Of a DNA stretch of 23,544 bases, positions 1-6,087 are shown one piece after another. The stretch covers positions 1-23,544 of the forward strand of contig DINS01000007.1 in NCBI GenBank assembly GCA_002426015.1. Direction: 5' to 3'. The DNA comes from Flavobacteriaceae bacterium UBA5534 (GTDB lineage Bacteria; Bacteroidota; Bacteroidia; Flavobacteriales; Flavobacteriaceae). Made by a program: the position numbers and the translations under genes. Every line of letters begins with the position of its first letter. The first letter of the stretch is position 1. The notes beneath the pieces were generated by a model. That model had not been told where the DNA came from. It searched no databases and saw nothing but the letters and a program-made list of their open reading frames with translations.

Positions 1-104
1 TGAAGTATAATTTCGCAGTCTTTTCCTGCTGTCTCTTTTACCAATTGTACCACAGGCTCGCATACTGGACATCCTGCCGTAAATATTTCGATTTGTCGTT
101 TCAT
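1..104 (-). CDS. Small thioredoxin/glutaredoxin-like protein, 3' end cut by window edge
   Basis: The first 34 codons of a reading frame running off the left edge are visible. It starts at the ATG complementary to 102-104 and reads MKRQIEIFTAGCPVCEPVVQ, then LVKETAGKDCEIIL. A beta strand (QIEIFTAG) followed at once by CPVC (C12, C15) is the N-terminal layout of a thioredoxin-fold protein with an exposed redox or metal-binding pair. It lies 70 bp downstream of the CsoR-family gene and is probably the next gene of the mercury/heavy-metal operon. A weaker -7-like element (CATCTTTG on the minus strand, 134-141) could also give it its own start. The substrate cannot be told from this fragment; a small disulfide or mercapto-metal handling protein is a reasonable guess from context. 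Confidence 0.7.
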   Translation of the reverse strand, partial: MKRQIEIFTAGCPVCEPVVQLVKETAGKDCEIIL

Positions 105-174
105 CTTATTTTGAAGTTTAAATTATTAATACCACAAAGATGACGACAAGAGGTAGGGGGTCTCCAAACTTTTT

Positions 175-561
175 TTAGACTTTTTTTTCGGAATAGTTTT
201 TCAGTCTGCTTTCAATGGTTTGAATTTCTTTTAATTTGTCAGTCAAGTCAGACAACTCTAGGTTTGGAAATTCACTTTTTAAATATTCAATTTTATCTTC
301 ATTGCCGCAGTTTCCAGGGCAAGAGTCAACTGCCTTTACAATTCCAATGGCAAGTGCCTTACGGTATACTTCATCCAACAGCAGGTAATGTGCGTTTTGG
401 ATACCTTTGTCAATGGATTTGAATTGAATATTTATTTGTTCAGGGTCTTTTCCTTCATCAAGCATTTTTACAATGCCATTTATCTGGCCACTTAATGTTT
501 TAAGTCTGGTTTTAATATCTGAAATCAAGTCAGAGGGCAATTTATGTGGTTTTGTTTTCAT
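175..561 (-). CDS. CsoR/RcnR/FrmR-family (DUF156) regulator with atypical metal site
   Basis: This 128-aa helical protein has the DUF156 core: RLKTLSGQINGIVKML at residues 19-34, then INIQFKSIDKGIQNAHYLLL at 43-62. Members are tetrameric DNA-binding repressors that release DNA on binding Cu(I), Ni/Co, formaldehyde or persulfide. In Cu(I)-sensing CsoR the ligands are one Cys in helix 1-2 and an H-x3-C in helix 2. Aligned by eye with B. subtilis CsoR (recalled), these positions here are P40, V65 and A69, so the usual copper site is absent. Instead the protein has a C-terminal extension of about 40 residues beginning with a CPGNC pair (C81, C85). It sits 31 bp downstream of the GDCCVYC gene in the ArsR-merTP operon. 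The family assignment is secure; the ligand is unknown. A thiol- or mercury-responsive switch through C81/C85 is possible. Confidence 0.85.
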   Translation of the reverse strand: MKTKPHKLPSDLISDIKTRLKTLSGQINGIVKMLDEGKDPEQINIQFKSIDKGIQNAHYLLLDEVYRKALAIGIVKAVDSCPGNCGNEDKIEYLKSEFPNLELSDLTDKLKEIQTIESRLKNYSEKKV

Positions 562-592
562 TTTTACAAGGTTTAAATTGTCACACCCTCAT

Positions 593-799
593 TTAGCAAC
601 AACTTTCTTTCTGCTGTATTGAAGGACATTTTACAGAACCAAAACTGCAATAGACACAACAATCGCCTTCGTTTGGTCGTAATACTGTTTTACAATTCTC
701 ACACTCGTAAAAGAATTGACAGGACTCCGTTGGCATTTCCTCTATTTTTTTATGTCCGCAGTTTGGACAAGTAATTTCTGATTTTAACTGGACTTCCAT
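593..799 (-). CDS. Cys-rich GDCCVxC-type zinc-ribbon protein of mercury/heavy-metal operons
   Basis: This 68-residue protein has twelve cysteines. C11-x2-C14 (TCPNCGHKK) and C33-x2-C36 form a zinc-ribbon-like pair. They are followed by the signature EGDCCVYCSFGSVKCP (residues 44-59), and the protein ends in CC. Proteins with the GDCCVFC/GDCCVYC signature are repeatedly found beside MerT/MerTP-type transporters in Bacteroidetes and Proteobacteria. No signal peptide is visible, so it is likely cytoplasmic and may take metal from the MerTP loop cysteines and buffer or pass it on; this role is inferred. Its ATG overlaps the merTP stop codon by one base (TAATG-type coupling), which supports co-translation with the transporter. 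The family is confident, the biochemical role is not established. Confidence 0.85.
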   Translation of the reverse strand: MEVQLKSEITCPNCGHKKIEEMPTESCQFFYECENCKTVLRPNEGDCCVYCSFGSVKCPSIQQKESCC

Positions 800-1398
800 T
801 AGTTTTCTTTTTTGTCGGTCACTTTATAACCTGTTGAGTTAATTGCTTTCTCGATATCCGTTTCGTTGGTTTTGGTTTTGTCAAATTCAATGATTGCATT
901 TCCATTTTCGTAAGATGCCTTTGAACTTATAATACCATTAAGTTTATTTACTTCGTGGTTGACGTGTTCTTCACAGCTCGCACAAGTCATTCCGCTGATT
1001 TTGAATTCAGTTGTTTTAATGTCCGATTCGTCAACTACGATGATTTGCTTGTCTGTGTTTGGGTAAAAAATTCCTGAATAATATGGGAAAGCCAACATCA
1101 CAATTGCAAATACAGTTACAATTCCCAAAAACTTTTTTGATTGAATAAATTTTGGTTTTTCGTCCGTGTCACATTCACAGTCAATTTCTTTTTGAGGTTT
1201 TAGTTTTTGATACCAAGCAAAAGCAAGAACTAATATTGTCAGTCCAATTAGATAAGGTCTAAAAGGTTCTATCCAAGAAAATGTTGAAGCAATTCCGCTT
1301 GTTCCTGCGATTAGAGCCAAAACTGGTGTCATACAGCATAATGAAGCCGTAATTGCAGTTAACAAACCTGCACCAATTAATTTGTTTTCACTTTTCAT
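799..1398 (-). CDS. merTP: Mercuric transport fusion protein MerTP
   Basis: This 199-aa fusion joins a MerT-like inner-membrane importer to a MerP-like metal-binding domain. Membrane segments lie at about 7-30, 47-64 and 90-112. The MerT features are the paired cysteines C21-C22 in the first membrane segment and C74-x-C76 in the cytoplasmic loop after the second. The C-terminal heavy-metal-associated domain has GMTCASCEEHV (C139, C142) at 136-146. In mer systems Hg(II) passes from the MerP-type CxxC to the membrane CC and then the loop cysteines. Start ATG overlaps the ArsR stop by four bases (ATGA). No mercuric reductase is visible, so the true cargo could be Hg(II) with merA beyond the left edge, or another thiophilic metal. 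Confidence 0.88.
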   Translation of the reverse strand: MKSENKLIGAGLLTAITASLCCMTPVLALIAGTSGIASTFSWIEPFRPYLIGLTILVLAFAWYQKLKPQKEIDCECDTDEKPKFIQSKKFLGIVTVFAIVMLAFPYYSGIFYPNTDKQIIVVDESDIKTTEFKISGMTCASCEEHVNHEVNKLNGIISSKASYENGNAIIEFDKTKTNETDIEKAINSTGYKVTDKKEN

Positions 1399-1769
1399 AC
1401 TGTCTCTAAAATTTTGTTTTTGTCAAGTATCTCAAAAAATGGAATCAGCATTTTTTCGTATTCCGCTGTGAGTGAATAAAAAATTGTTTGAGCTTCTCTA
1501 CCCGTTTTCAATAGATTTCGGTCTTTCATTTTTCTCAAATGTTGCGAAATAGCAGAAATATTCATTCCGAGAATATCGCTTAAATCACAAACGCAAAGCC
1601 TTTTTTCCTCAAAGAGTAGGTAAAGAATTTTTAGTCGAACACTATTTCCAACCAATGAAAGACCGTTAGCCAAATAGTCGAATGATTCGTTTAATTCCGA
1701 AACTGTTTCTTTACAACGGTTTATTTGTTCTAAATCGGCTTGTTGCCTTATACACGAATTATTTTCCAT
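1395..1769 (-). CDS. ArsR/SmtB-family metal-sensing repressor of the merTP operon
   Basis: This 124-residue winged-helix protein has a core at about 34-102: LANGLSLVGNSVRLKILYLL, then the alpha-3 metal motif RLCVCDLSDIL with C59 and C61, then the recognition helix ISAISQHLRKM (71-81) and a wing ending TIFYSL. The CVC pair is the thiolate sensor site of ArsR/CadC-type repressors. C6 and C19 in the N-terminal arm could complete a three- or four-thiolate site, as in CadC. It is the first gene of its operon, directly behind a good Bacteroidetes promoter, and overlaps merTP by four bases, so autoregulation of the whole operon is expected. Some Bacteroidetes mer operons use such ArsR-type sensors instead of MerR. 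Family call is firm; Hg/Cd/Pb/As specificity is not decided by sequence. Confidence 0.9.
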   Translation of the reverse strand: MENNSCIRQQADLEQINRCKETVSELNESFDYLANGLSLVGNSVRLKILYLLFEEKRLCVCDLSDILGMNISAISQHLRKMKDRNLLKTGREAQTIFYSLTAEYEKMLIPFFEILDKNKILETV

Positions 1770-1773
1770 AACA

Positions 1774-1804
1774 CAAAGGTAAATTTATTTCTTATTTAAG
1801 CAAA
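1774..1804 (-). promoter_or_regulatory. Bacteroidetes-type promoter of the ArsR-merTP operon
   Basis: On the minus strand the -33 element TTTG (1801-1804) is followed after 19 nt by TACCTTTG (1774-1781), an exact TAnnTTTG -7 element. The start codon of the repressor lies only four bases beyond the -7 box, so the message would be almost leaderless. The spacer is A/T only apart from a few G/C bases and would have to hold any ArsR operator. Confidence 0.65.
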
Positions 1805-1846
1805 TACTAAAATAATAAACTTTAAATTGTTAGGAAGATTTTAGCT

Positions 1847-1863
1847 CTTTAATGTTATTAAAG
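1847..1863. other. Small inverted repeat behind the methyltransferase gene
   Basis: CTTTAAT and ATTAAAG form a perfect 7-bp stem with a 3-nt loop between the methyltransferase stop (1909) and the ArsR promoter. It could be a weak transcription end for the methyltransferase. No T-run follows on the minus strand, so this is not a convincing intrinsic terminator. Confidence 0.25.
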
Positions 1864-1908
1864 GGGATTGCTATTGACGAAAACTAAATATGTTGCTGGC
1901 TTATATCG

Positions 1909-2523
1909 TTACAATTGTTTTTTAAAACTACAGAACAAGAAATTTTGTGTGGTGTTGAATGGTGTCAAGTGGTCTTCCGTTACACACTGTATTTTATCAA
2001 ATCCATTTTTCAATTCCATAGTTAATTCATCTTCGTCGTATTGCTTTATGTCAAGTCCACTACACTTTCTTGGTCCATTTGACGAAAAGGTTCCTATTAT
2101 TAAATAACCGCTTACACATTTTGTCGCTATTTTAATATATTTTTTTTTCTGTTGGTCCGTAGTAAGAAAATGAAAAGTTGCCCTGTCGTGCCAAACATCA
2201 AAAGACGAATGAGGCTCAAATTCGGTAATGTCGCTTACAATCCAATTAACTTTGTTTGCTTTCTTTCCAAGTCTGTTTTTTGCTTTAGCAATTGCTCTTT
2301 CTGAAATGTCTAGTACAGTAATGTTATTAAATCCTTCTTCAAGTAAATGGTCAACAAGTTTACTATCGCCACCTCCAACATCGATGATTTTTGCATTTTT
2401 ATTTAGCCCAAATGAATGAATAAACTCCAGCGAAGTTTTCGGTGTTTCTTGTGTCCAACTTACTTGGTCTGGATTTTTAGTTTCGTAAACTGATTCCCAA
2501 TGTTTCTTTCTGTCTAATTTCAT
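1909..2523 (-). CDS. Class I SAM-dependent methyltransferase
   Basis: This 204-aa cytosolic protein starts with MKLDRKKHWESVYETKNPDQ, an N-terminus common in small stand-alone methyltransferases. It carries the SAM-binding motif I KIIDVGGGDSKLVDHLLE (about 45-62), an acidic motif II end (VLDIS, about 70-74) and a motif III region WIVSDITEF (about 94-102). The later stretch GPRKCSGLDIKQYDEDEL looks conserved in this subfamily, with one cysteine (KCSG) near the presumed active site. The substrate is unknown. The neighbourhood suggests metal, metalloid or thiol detoxification, but there is no direct sign of an arsenite methyltransferase (the Cys set of ArsM is missing). It is a lone gene with no clear TAnnTTTG promoter upstream and 139 bp between its stop and the ArsR start. 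Confidence 0.85.
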   Translation of the reverse strand: MKLDRKKHWESVYETKNPDQVSWTQETPKTSLEFIHSFGLNKNAKIIDVGGGDSKLVDHLLEEGFNNITVLDISERAIAKAKNRLGKKANKVNWIVSDITEFEPHSSFDVWHDRATFHFLTTDQQKKKYIKIATKCVSGYLIIGTFSSNGPRKCSGLDIKQYDEDELTMELKNGFDKIQCVTEDHLTPFNTTQNFLFCSFKKQL

Positions 2524-2606
2524 TTTAATGCCTTTATTCGGCTTTTAAATATATTGATATATAATTTTGATTATAAATTATCCTAATTAATAGCAGAGAA
2601 AACACT

Positions 2607-2643
2607 TTAAATCTCATCCAAAAATTTACGGTTTTTGTCAATT
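2607..2643 (-). repeat. Direct repeat copy 1 (AraC 3' end)
   Basis: This 37-bp stretch matches 5340-5376 at 36 of 37 positions in the same orientation. The match stops exactly at the stop codon on one side and at the AraC-fragment junction on the other. The two copies bracket the S41 peptidase and membrane AraC genes. Confidence 0.85.
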
Positions 2644-2694
2644 TTTCAAGTGTTAGTTCTTCGCTTAGATGTTGTTGTATATGGTCAATAACCT
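2607..2694 (-). pseudogene. Chimeric remnant of an AraC-family gene
   Basis: On the minus strand 2694-2644 reads NKVIDHIQQHLSEELTL, the typical start of an AraC helix-turn-helix domain. An in-frame TAA lies just upstream and there is no start codon. The DNA then joins directly to 37 bases (2607-2643) that match, with one mismatch, the last codons of the intact AraC gene at 5340-5376 (DKNRKFLDEI and stop). At the junction the two pieces are in different frames and most of the domain is missing. This is a broken gene formed by deletion or recombination between AraC paralogues. It is the only recognisable content of the 345-bp gap 2524-2868; the rest is AT-rich with no further gene seen. Confidence 0.7.
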
Positions 2695-2868
2695 TATTAA
2701 TTTAAAACTTATTTGAGAGCGTATTTTTTTTTCACTTGTCGCTAACTGTGTGCAAATGCTTCGTGCAGATTTATGACCGTCAATATACAAAGAAAACGGG
2801 TCTGAGAATAATACTAGGGTTTTTATAAAATTTAAATAATGATTAATTAATTAATTAGAGATTTTAGA

Positions 2869-4179
2869 TTAGTCATATTTTACCAGCTCTTCTGCAAATT
2901 CTAAAACAACGTCCTTATCAGCTAGGTAGTCACCAATACTTTGGGAGATTTCATAATCTGGCTTTATAGCTTTACTAGCGTCAGTTTCTCTTACATCCGT
3001 AAAAAATATATTTTGACCAACTGTATATTTGATTTGAGTATTTGTAAGCTGAAATTGTTTTTGATTGGCAGTGCAGAACTGATTAGAACCCAAATCTTCG
3101 CCAACGAATATCACTCTTTTTTTGTCCTTATAAATAGATGCTAAGTGTCCAACACTTGAATTCCCAAATCCACTAGTTAGGAGAATTATTTTTCCATTAA
3201 AATTATTTTCAAAAGGTGTTTGAGTCTCTTTATTGCCGAAATCACTTCCATCATCAGCAAAATACTGAAATGGTTTTTGCATTGTGTGTTTTAATAAACG
3301 TATAGTGGCGTAAGCTGTTCCTCCAAAATTGCCTCTTACATCTATAATCAAGTTTTTATAGTTTTTTTGTTTTATGTCTTTAAATGCATTGTCTAAGAAA
3401 TCAATGATTATTGGTGTTTTTTCACCATAATAGGCAAATGAACGTATAGTCAATAGAGCAGTTTTGTAATCAATTTCATTTAAGCAAAGTGTTTCTTGGC
3501 ATGCAGATTTCGGACTAATCATTGGCGGGAACACTGGCTTTTCTTTCAATTTTGAAAGACTGAATTTGTCCTTATTTATCGTTACAGTATAGGTTTTTGG
3601 AAAATCAAGAACATAAGGAATGTAAGTTGTTGCATATGCATTAAACATTTCTTTGCGAGCAGTTTCAAAATAAGCTTGAGAATTAATATGTTTAAAAGCG
3701 GTTTTGATAATTTCTAGAACAGGAATATTATTGATTGCTGTAATTTCCTGTCCTTTTTCAATGTTATTGTTATTAATCATGGCGTCAATAACATATAGTT
3801 TATTCTCAATCCATCTTACTTGGAGAGGAAAATAATCTTCGACTGGCACCAAATCACTTTGCTGATTAAAAAACCCTAAAGATGTATGTGAACAACCAAT
3901 AGAAGCAATTACTTCACTTAATTTCCAAATGAAATCTCGTTTTGTTGTGGTGTTGTTTATGTCACCTCTTAATCTTTCTGCAAGAGTATTAAAATCAGGT
4001 TGAGATATAAACTTGTAAACTGCTGGATGTGTTTCAGTCAATGTATTAACAAACTCATCAAAATCTGCTAGGTAACATTGGGTCTGTTCGGTTAAAGGTT
4101 CATTTTTAGCCTGCTCTCCTTTACACGAAGAGAAACTTAAAAACGCAAGAAATAAAATATTAAAAAATCGGTATCTCAT
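2869..4179 (-). CDS. S41-family serine peptidase-like lipoprotein
   Basis: This 436-aa protein has an N-terminal lipoprotein signal MRYRFFNILFLAFLSFSSCK with the lipidated Cys at 19. A helical N-terminal region (about 35-110) contains IASIGCSHTSLGF, the C/G-D-x-H-T-like stretch seen in S41 proteins. The C-terminal peptidase fold has NLIIDVRGNFGGTAYATI (about 276-293; family motif IDLRxNxGG) and ILLTSGFGNSSVGHLA (332-347), where the nucleophilic Ser is S341 or S342. The usual Glu after the nucleophile is not evident, and no obvious catalytic Lys follows in the normal spacing, so activity is uncertain. The ATG at 4177-4179 was chosen because it begins the signal peptide; upstream in-frame codons lie inside the preceding AraC gene. 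It follows that regulator by 91 bp and is probably in the same unit. It has no evident metal link. Confidence 0.82.
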   Translation of the reverse strand: MRYRFFNILFLAFLSFSSCKGEQAKNEPLTEQTQCYLADFDEFVNTLTETHPAVYKFISQPDFNTLAERLRGDINNTTTKRDFIWKLSEVIASIGCSHTSLGFFNQQSDLVPVEDYFPLQVRWIENKLYVIDAMINNNNIEKGQEITAINNIPVLEIIKTAFKHINSQAYFETARKEMFNAYATTYIPYVLDFPKTYTVTINKDKFSLSKLKEKPVFPPMISPKSACQETLCLNEIDYKTALLTIRSFAYYGEKTPIIIDFLDNAFKDIKQKNYKNLIIDVRGNFGGTAYATIRLLKHTMQKPFQYFADDGSDFGNKETQTPFENNFNGKIILLTSGFGNSSVGHLASIYKDKKRVIFVGEDLGSNQFCTANQKQFQLTNTQIKYTVGQNIFFTDVRETDASKAIKPDYEISQSIGDYLADKDVVLEFAEELVKYD

Positions 4180-4221
4180 TTTATTTTTTTTCAAATGTGC
4201 TGCTTCTTTAAATACTATCAC

Positions 4222-4240
4222 TAAAAAGTAGCGCTTTTTA
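4222..4240 (-). terminator. Possible weak hairpin terminator between AraC and S41 genes
   Basis: TAAAAAG and CTTTTTA form a perfect 7-bp stem around a TAGCG loop. The 3' arm supplies five T on the minus strand. The stem is weak and AT-rich, so read-through into the peptidase gene is likely. Confidence 0.25.
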
Positions 4241-4270
4241 TGTCCTGATTTATAAAAAAGAACTAAAAAA

Positions 4271-5287
4271 TCAGACTTTATACTTTGCAGGTGTGACTCC
4301 AGTAAACTTTTTGAATGCTTTGTAAAAAGCAGATTTCGAGTTAAACCCAGACATATTTCCAATAGCTTCAAGAGTGTATTTAGAATTTGAAGTGATAAGG
4401 TGTTTTGCTTCTTCAACCCTATACTCATTTATAAAATCAGAAAAACTTTTGCCAATAACTTCATTTAACAATCTGGAAAATTCGTGTAACGAAATATCCA
4501 AATCGCTAGCAACTTCTATTGATTTTAAACTGGAATCTTTGTAAGGCTTTTCATCTTTCATTAATGAGGACAAAGACGCAACGAGCTCGTTGTTTTTATT
4601 TATATCGATACTTGTACCTTGATTTGATTTTTTAAATACCTGAAAAGCACTCTTCTTATTGAAAATAAAGTATAAGAAGAAACAGTAAAACAAAATTGAA
4701 AATACAATTGAGCCACTAATAAAGAAATCAAAACTTGCAAAGAAAAGTACACTCCATAAAATGAGCATGCTTAAAGTAATTAATACAAGCCATTTTATGA
4801 GCAGAGACATATTGTGGTAATTGCTTTTTGATGTTTTTAGAAAATAGGTAGATAAAAGGATATAACTAATCCATTGTAAGTTGACTAATGGCAGTAAAGT
4901 TGTTTTGTTCCATACTAAGTTACTACTAAAAGGAAAAACCAAAATAAGTACTACAACGATAAGCAGCCATATGATAACATGTAATTTCCAGTATTTTGCA
5001 ATACCAATCTTAGGTTTAACTACATTAATAATATATGAGAAAAATAATGGTCCTATTAGTAAAAAGAAGGAAGGTCCTGATTGTAGAAAAAATATTGGTT
5101 CTTCAGTTGAGAAAGAATAAAATAAGGACTTCAAAACCCTTAAACTTAAAACCAATAAGAACAAACCAAATATTCTATTGGCTTTGCTATTGTAAGAATA
5201 GCTAATGAGGAAATAAGCACTTACTAAAAAGCTATTGAAAACACCAATAGCACCAAAAAAGAATAATATTTTTGAAACAAACTCCAT
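4271..5287 (-). CDS. Membrane-bound AraC-family transcriptional regulator
   Basis: This 338-aa protein has a hydrophobic N-terminal half with about seven membrane segments (first FVSKILFFFGAIGVFNSFLV, last around SIVFSILFYCFFLYFIF near 200-215). A linker and a C-terminal AraC domain of about 100 residues follow: helix pair DLDISLHEFSRLLNEVIGKS and IGNMSGFNSKSAFYKAFKKF, ending GVTPAKYKV. Such 7TM-HTH proteins are common in Bacteroidetes and sense envelope or extracellular signals. The ATG at 5285-5287 was chosen. A TTG four codons earlier (5297-5299) lies inside a TATATTTG -7 promoter box and is unlikely to be translated. The S41 lipoprotein follows 91 bp downstream and is the likely partner or target. 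The signal is unknown. Confidence 0.88.
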   Translation of the reverse strand: MEFVSKILFFFGAIGVFNSFLVSAYFLISYSYNSKANRIFGLFLLVLSLRVLKSLFYSFSTEEPIFFLQSGPSFFLLIGPLFFSYIINVVKPKIGIAKYWKLHVIIWLLIVVVLILVFPFSSNLVWNKTTLLPLVNLQWISYILLSTYFLKTSKSNYHNMSLLIKWLVLITLSMLILWSVLFFASFDFFISGSIVFSILFYCFFLYFIFNKKSAFQVFKKSNQGTSIDINKNNELVASLSSLMKDEKPYKDSSLKSIEVASDLDISLHEFSRLLNEVIGKSFSDFINEYRVEEAKHLITSNSKYTLEAIGNMSGFNSKSAFYKAFKKFTGVTPAKYKV

Positions 5288-5296
5288 TGTAAGGTT

Positions 5297-5304
5297 CAAA
5301 TATA
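5297..5304 (-). promoter_or_regulatory. -7 element (TATATTTG) for the membrane AraC gene
   Basis: An exact TAnnTTTG match lies nine bases before the ATG at 5287. No clear TTTG -33 element is seen at the right spacing, so this promoter may be weak or activator-dependent. Confidence 0.45.
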
Positions 5305-5339
5305 AAATCTCTAAGTTAAAAAGTTAGGAAAATAAAATC

Positions 5340-5376
5340 TTAAATCTCATCCAAAAATTTACGGTTTTTATCAATT
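5340..5376 (-). repeat. Direct repeat copy 2 (3' end of the intact AraC gene)
   Basis: This is the intact counterpart of 2607-2643 (36/37 identical). It codes the last codons and the stop of the HMA-like AraC regulator. Confidence 0.85.
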
Positions 5377-5906
5377 GCCTTTTTAAACTGTGAAGGCGTC
5401 ATCCCAGTTGTTTTTTTAAACTGATTGCTTAAATAGGCCACACTACTGTAATTCATTTTAAAGGCTATTTCACTCAAAGTTAATTCGTCGTAAACTAAAA
5501 GTTCTTTTATATGTTCAATTTTTTGGTTGATAATGTATTGCTCAAAGGTGATACTTTCAACCGATGAAAACAGTGAGCTTAAATATTTATAATCAAGATG
5601 AATATTTTCCCCTATATAATCTGCCCATTTAACGTCCAAATCTTCGGAAGAATGATGGATTTTATCCACCACTAAATTTTTCATTTGTTCAATAAGTTGA
5701 CTTTTACGGTCGTCAATCAAACTAAATCCTGAACTTTGAAGCTTTTTTGACAACGATTCTTTTTCAGATTCATTGAGTATTGAAACCAACTCCACTTCGC
5801 CTAACTTAATGGCTTTGTATGTAATGTTCAATTCTTCCAAAATTTGGGAAACTGCCAATATACATCTTGGGCAGACCATATTTTTTATGTGAATTATAGA
5901 ACTCAT
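5340..5906 (-). CDS. AraC-family regulator with N-terminal CxxC (HMA-like) metal-sensing domain
   Basis: This 188-aa protein has an N-terminal domain of about 65 residues, IIHIKNMVCPRCILAVSQIL (4-23), with C12 and C15 placed as in MxCxxC copper-binding (HMA) domains. A later part, LSKKLQSSGFSLIDD, also resembles the end of an HMA fold. The C-terminal AraC domain has ELTLSEIAFKMNYSSVAYLS and QFKKTTGMTPSQFKKAI. This architecture would let Cu(I) or Ag(I) bound by the two thiols control an AraC activator directly. It follows a 58-aa membrane peptide gene by four bases and is the last gene of the run of accessory genes that follow the Cus operon. It is the best local candidate for controlling the copper genes. 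The domain reading is firm for AraC and moderate for HMA, because the motif is CPRC and not CxxCA. Confidence 0.85.
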   Translation of the reverse strand: MSSIIHIKNMVCPRCILAVSQILEELNITYKAIKLGEVELVSILNESEKESLSKKLQSSGFSLIDDRKSQLIEQMKNLVVDKIHHSSEDLDVKWADYIGENIHLDYKYLSSLFSSVESITFEQYIINQKIEHIKELLVYDELTLSEIAFKMNYSSVAYLSNQFKKTTGMTPSQFKKAIDKNRKFLDEI

Positions 5907-5910
5907 TTTT

Positions 5911-6087
5911 TTAAAACAACTTTAACCCAGCTTTTGAAAGGGAATAATAATATGCGGCAATAACAGCAATTATAAATATGATAATAATGGCCAGTATCCC
6001 TATAAGTTTATCTTTTCGGGAAATATCACTTTTAGTTCGATGCTTATTCCTTTCATTTTTTCGTTTTTTTCTTCTACTCTCACTCAC
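5911..6087 (-). CDS. Small basic single-span membrane protein (58 aa)
   Basis: A short reading frame starts at GTG (6085-6087) and overlaps the end of the PepSY gene by eight bases. It stops four bases before the AraC start. The product is SESRRKKRKNERNKHRTKSD followed by a 20-residue hydrophobic span (LIGILAIIIIFIIAVIAAYY, about 28-47) and a short tail ending AGLKLF. A strongly basic cytoplasmic N-terminus followed by one membrane helix fits a tail-anchored or small membrane peptide. No ATG is present in frame; GTG is the only plausible start near the coupling site. It has no family I recognise. Its tight packing between two genes on the same strand and its coherent amphiphilic layout argue that it is real. 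A role with the PepSY membrane protein is possible. Confidence 0.6.
   Translation of the reverse strand: MSESRRKKRKNERNKHRTKSDISRKDKLIGILAIIIIFIIAVIAAYYYSLSKAGLKLF

Noticed and set aside
1868..2107. Plus-strand frame of 79 codons antisense to the methyltransferase end
   Set aside because: It overlaps a well-supported gene and has no recognisable domain.
1909..2523. Arsenite methyltransferase (ArsM) assignment for this methyltransferase or the one at 8651-9304
   Set aside because: The conserved cysteine set required for As(III) binding is not present in either protein.
2730..2785. Possible attC-like or mobile-element end in the gap next to the AraC remnant
   Set aside because: The stretch looks unlike its AT-rich surroundings but has no matching inverted partner or core site, so no element can be supported.
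4180..4428. N-terminal extension of the S41 peptidase upstream of its signal peptide
   Set aside because: The added codons lie partly in the AraC gene and would bury the lipoprotein signal; ATG at 4177-4179 is the natural start.
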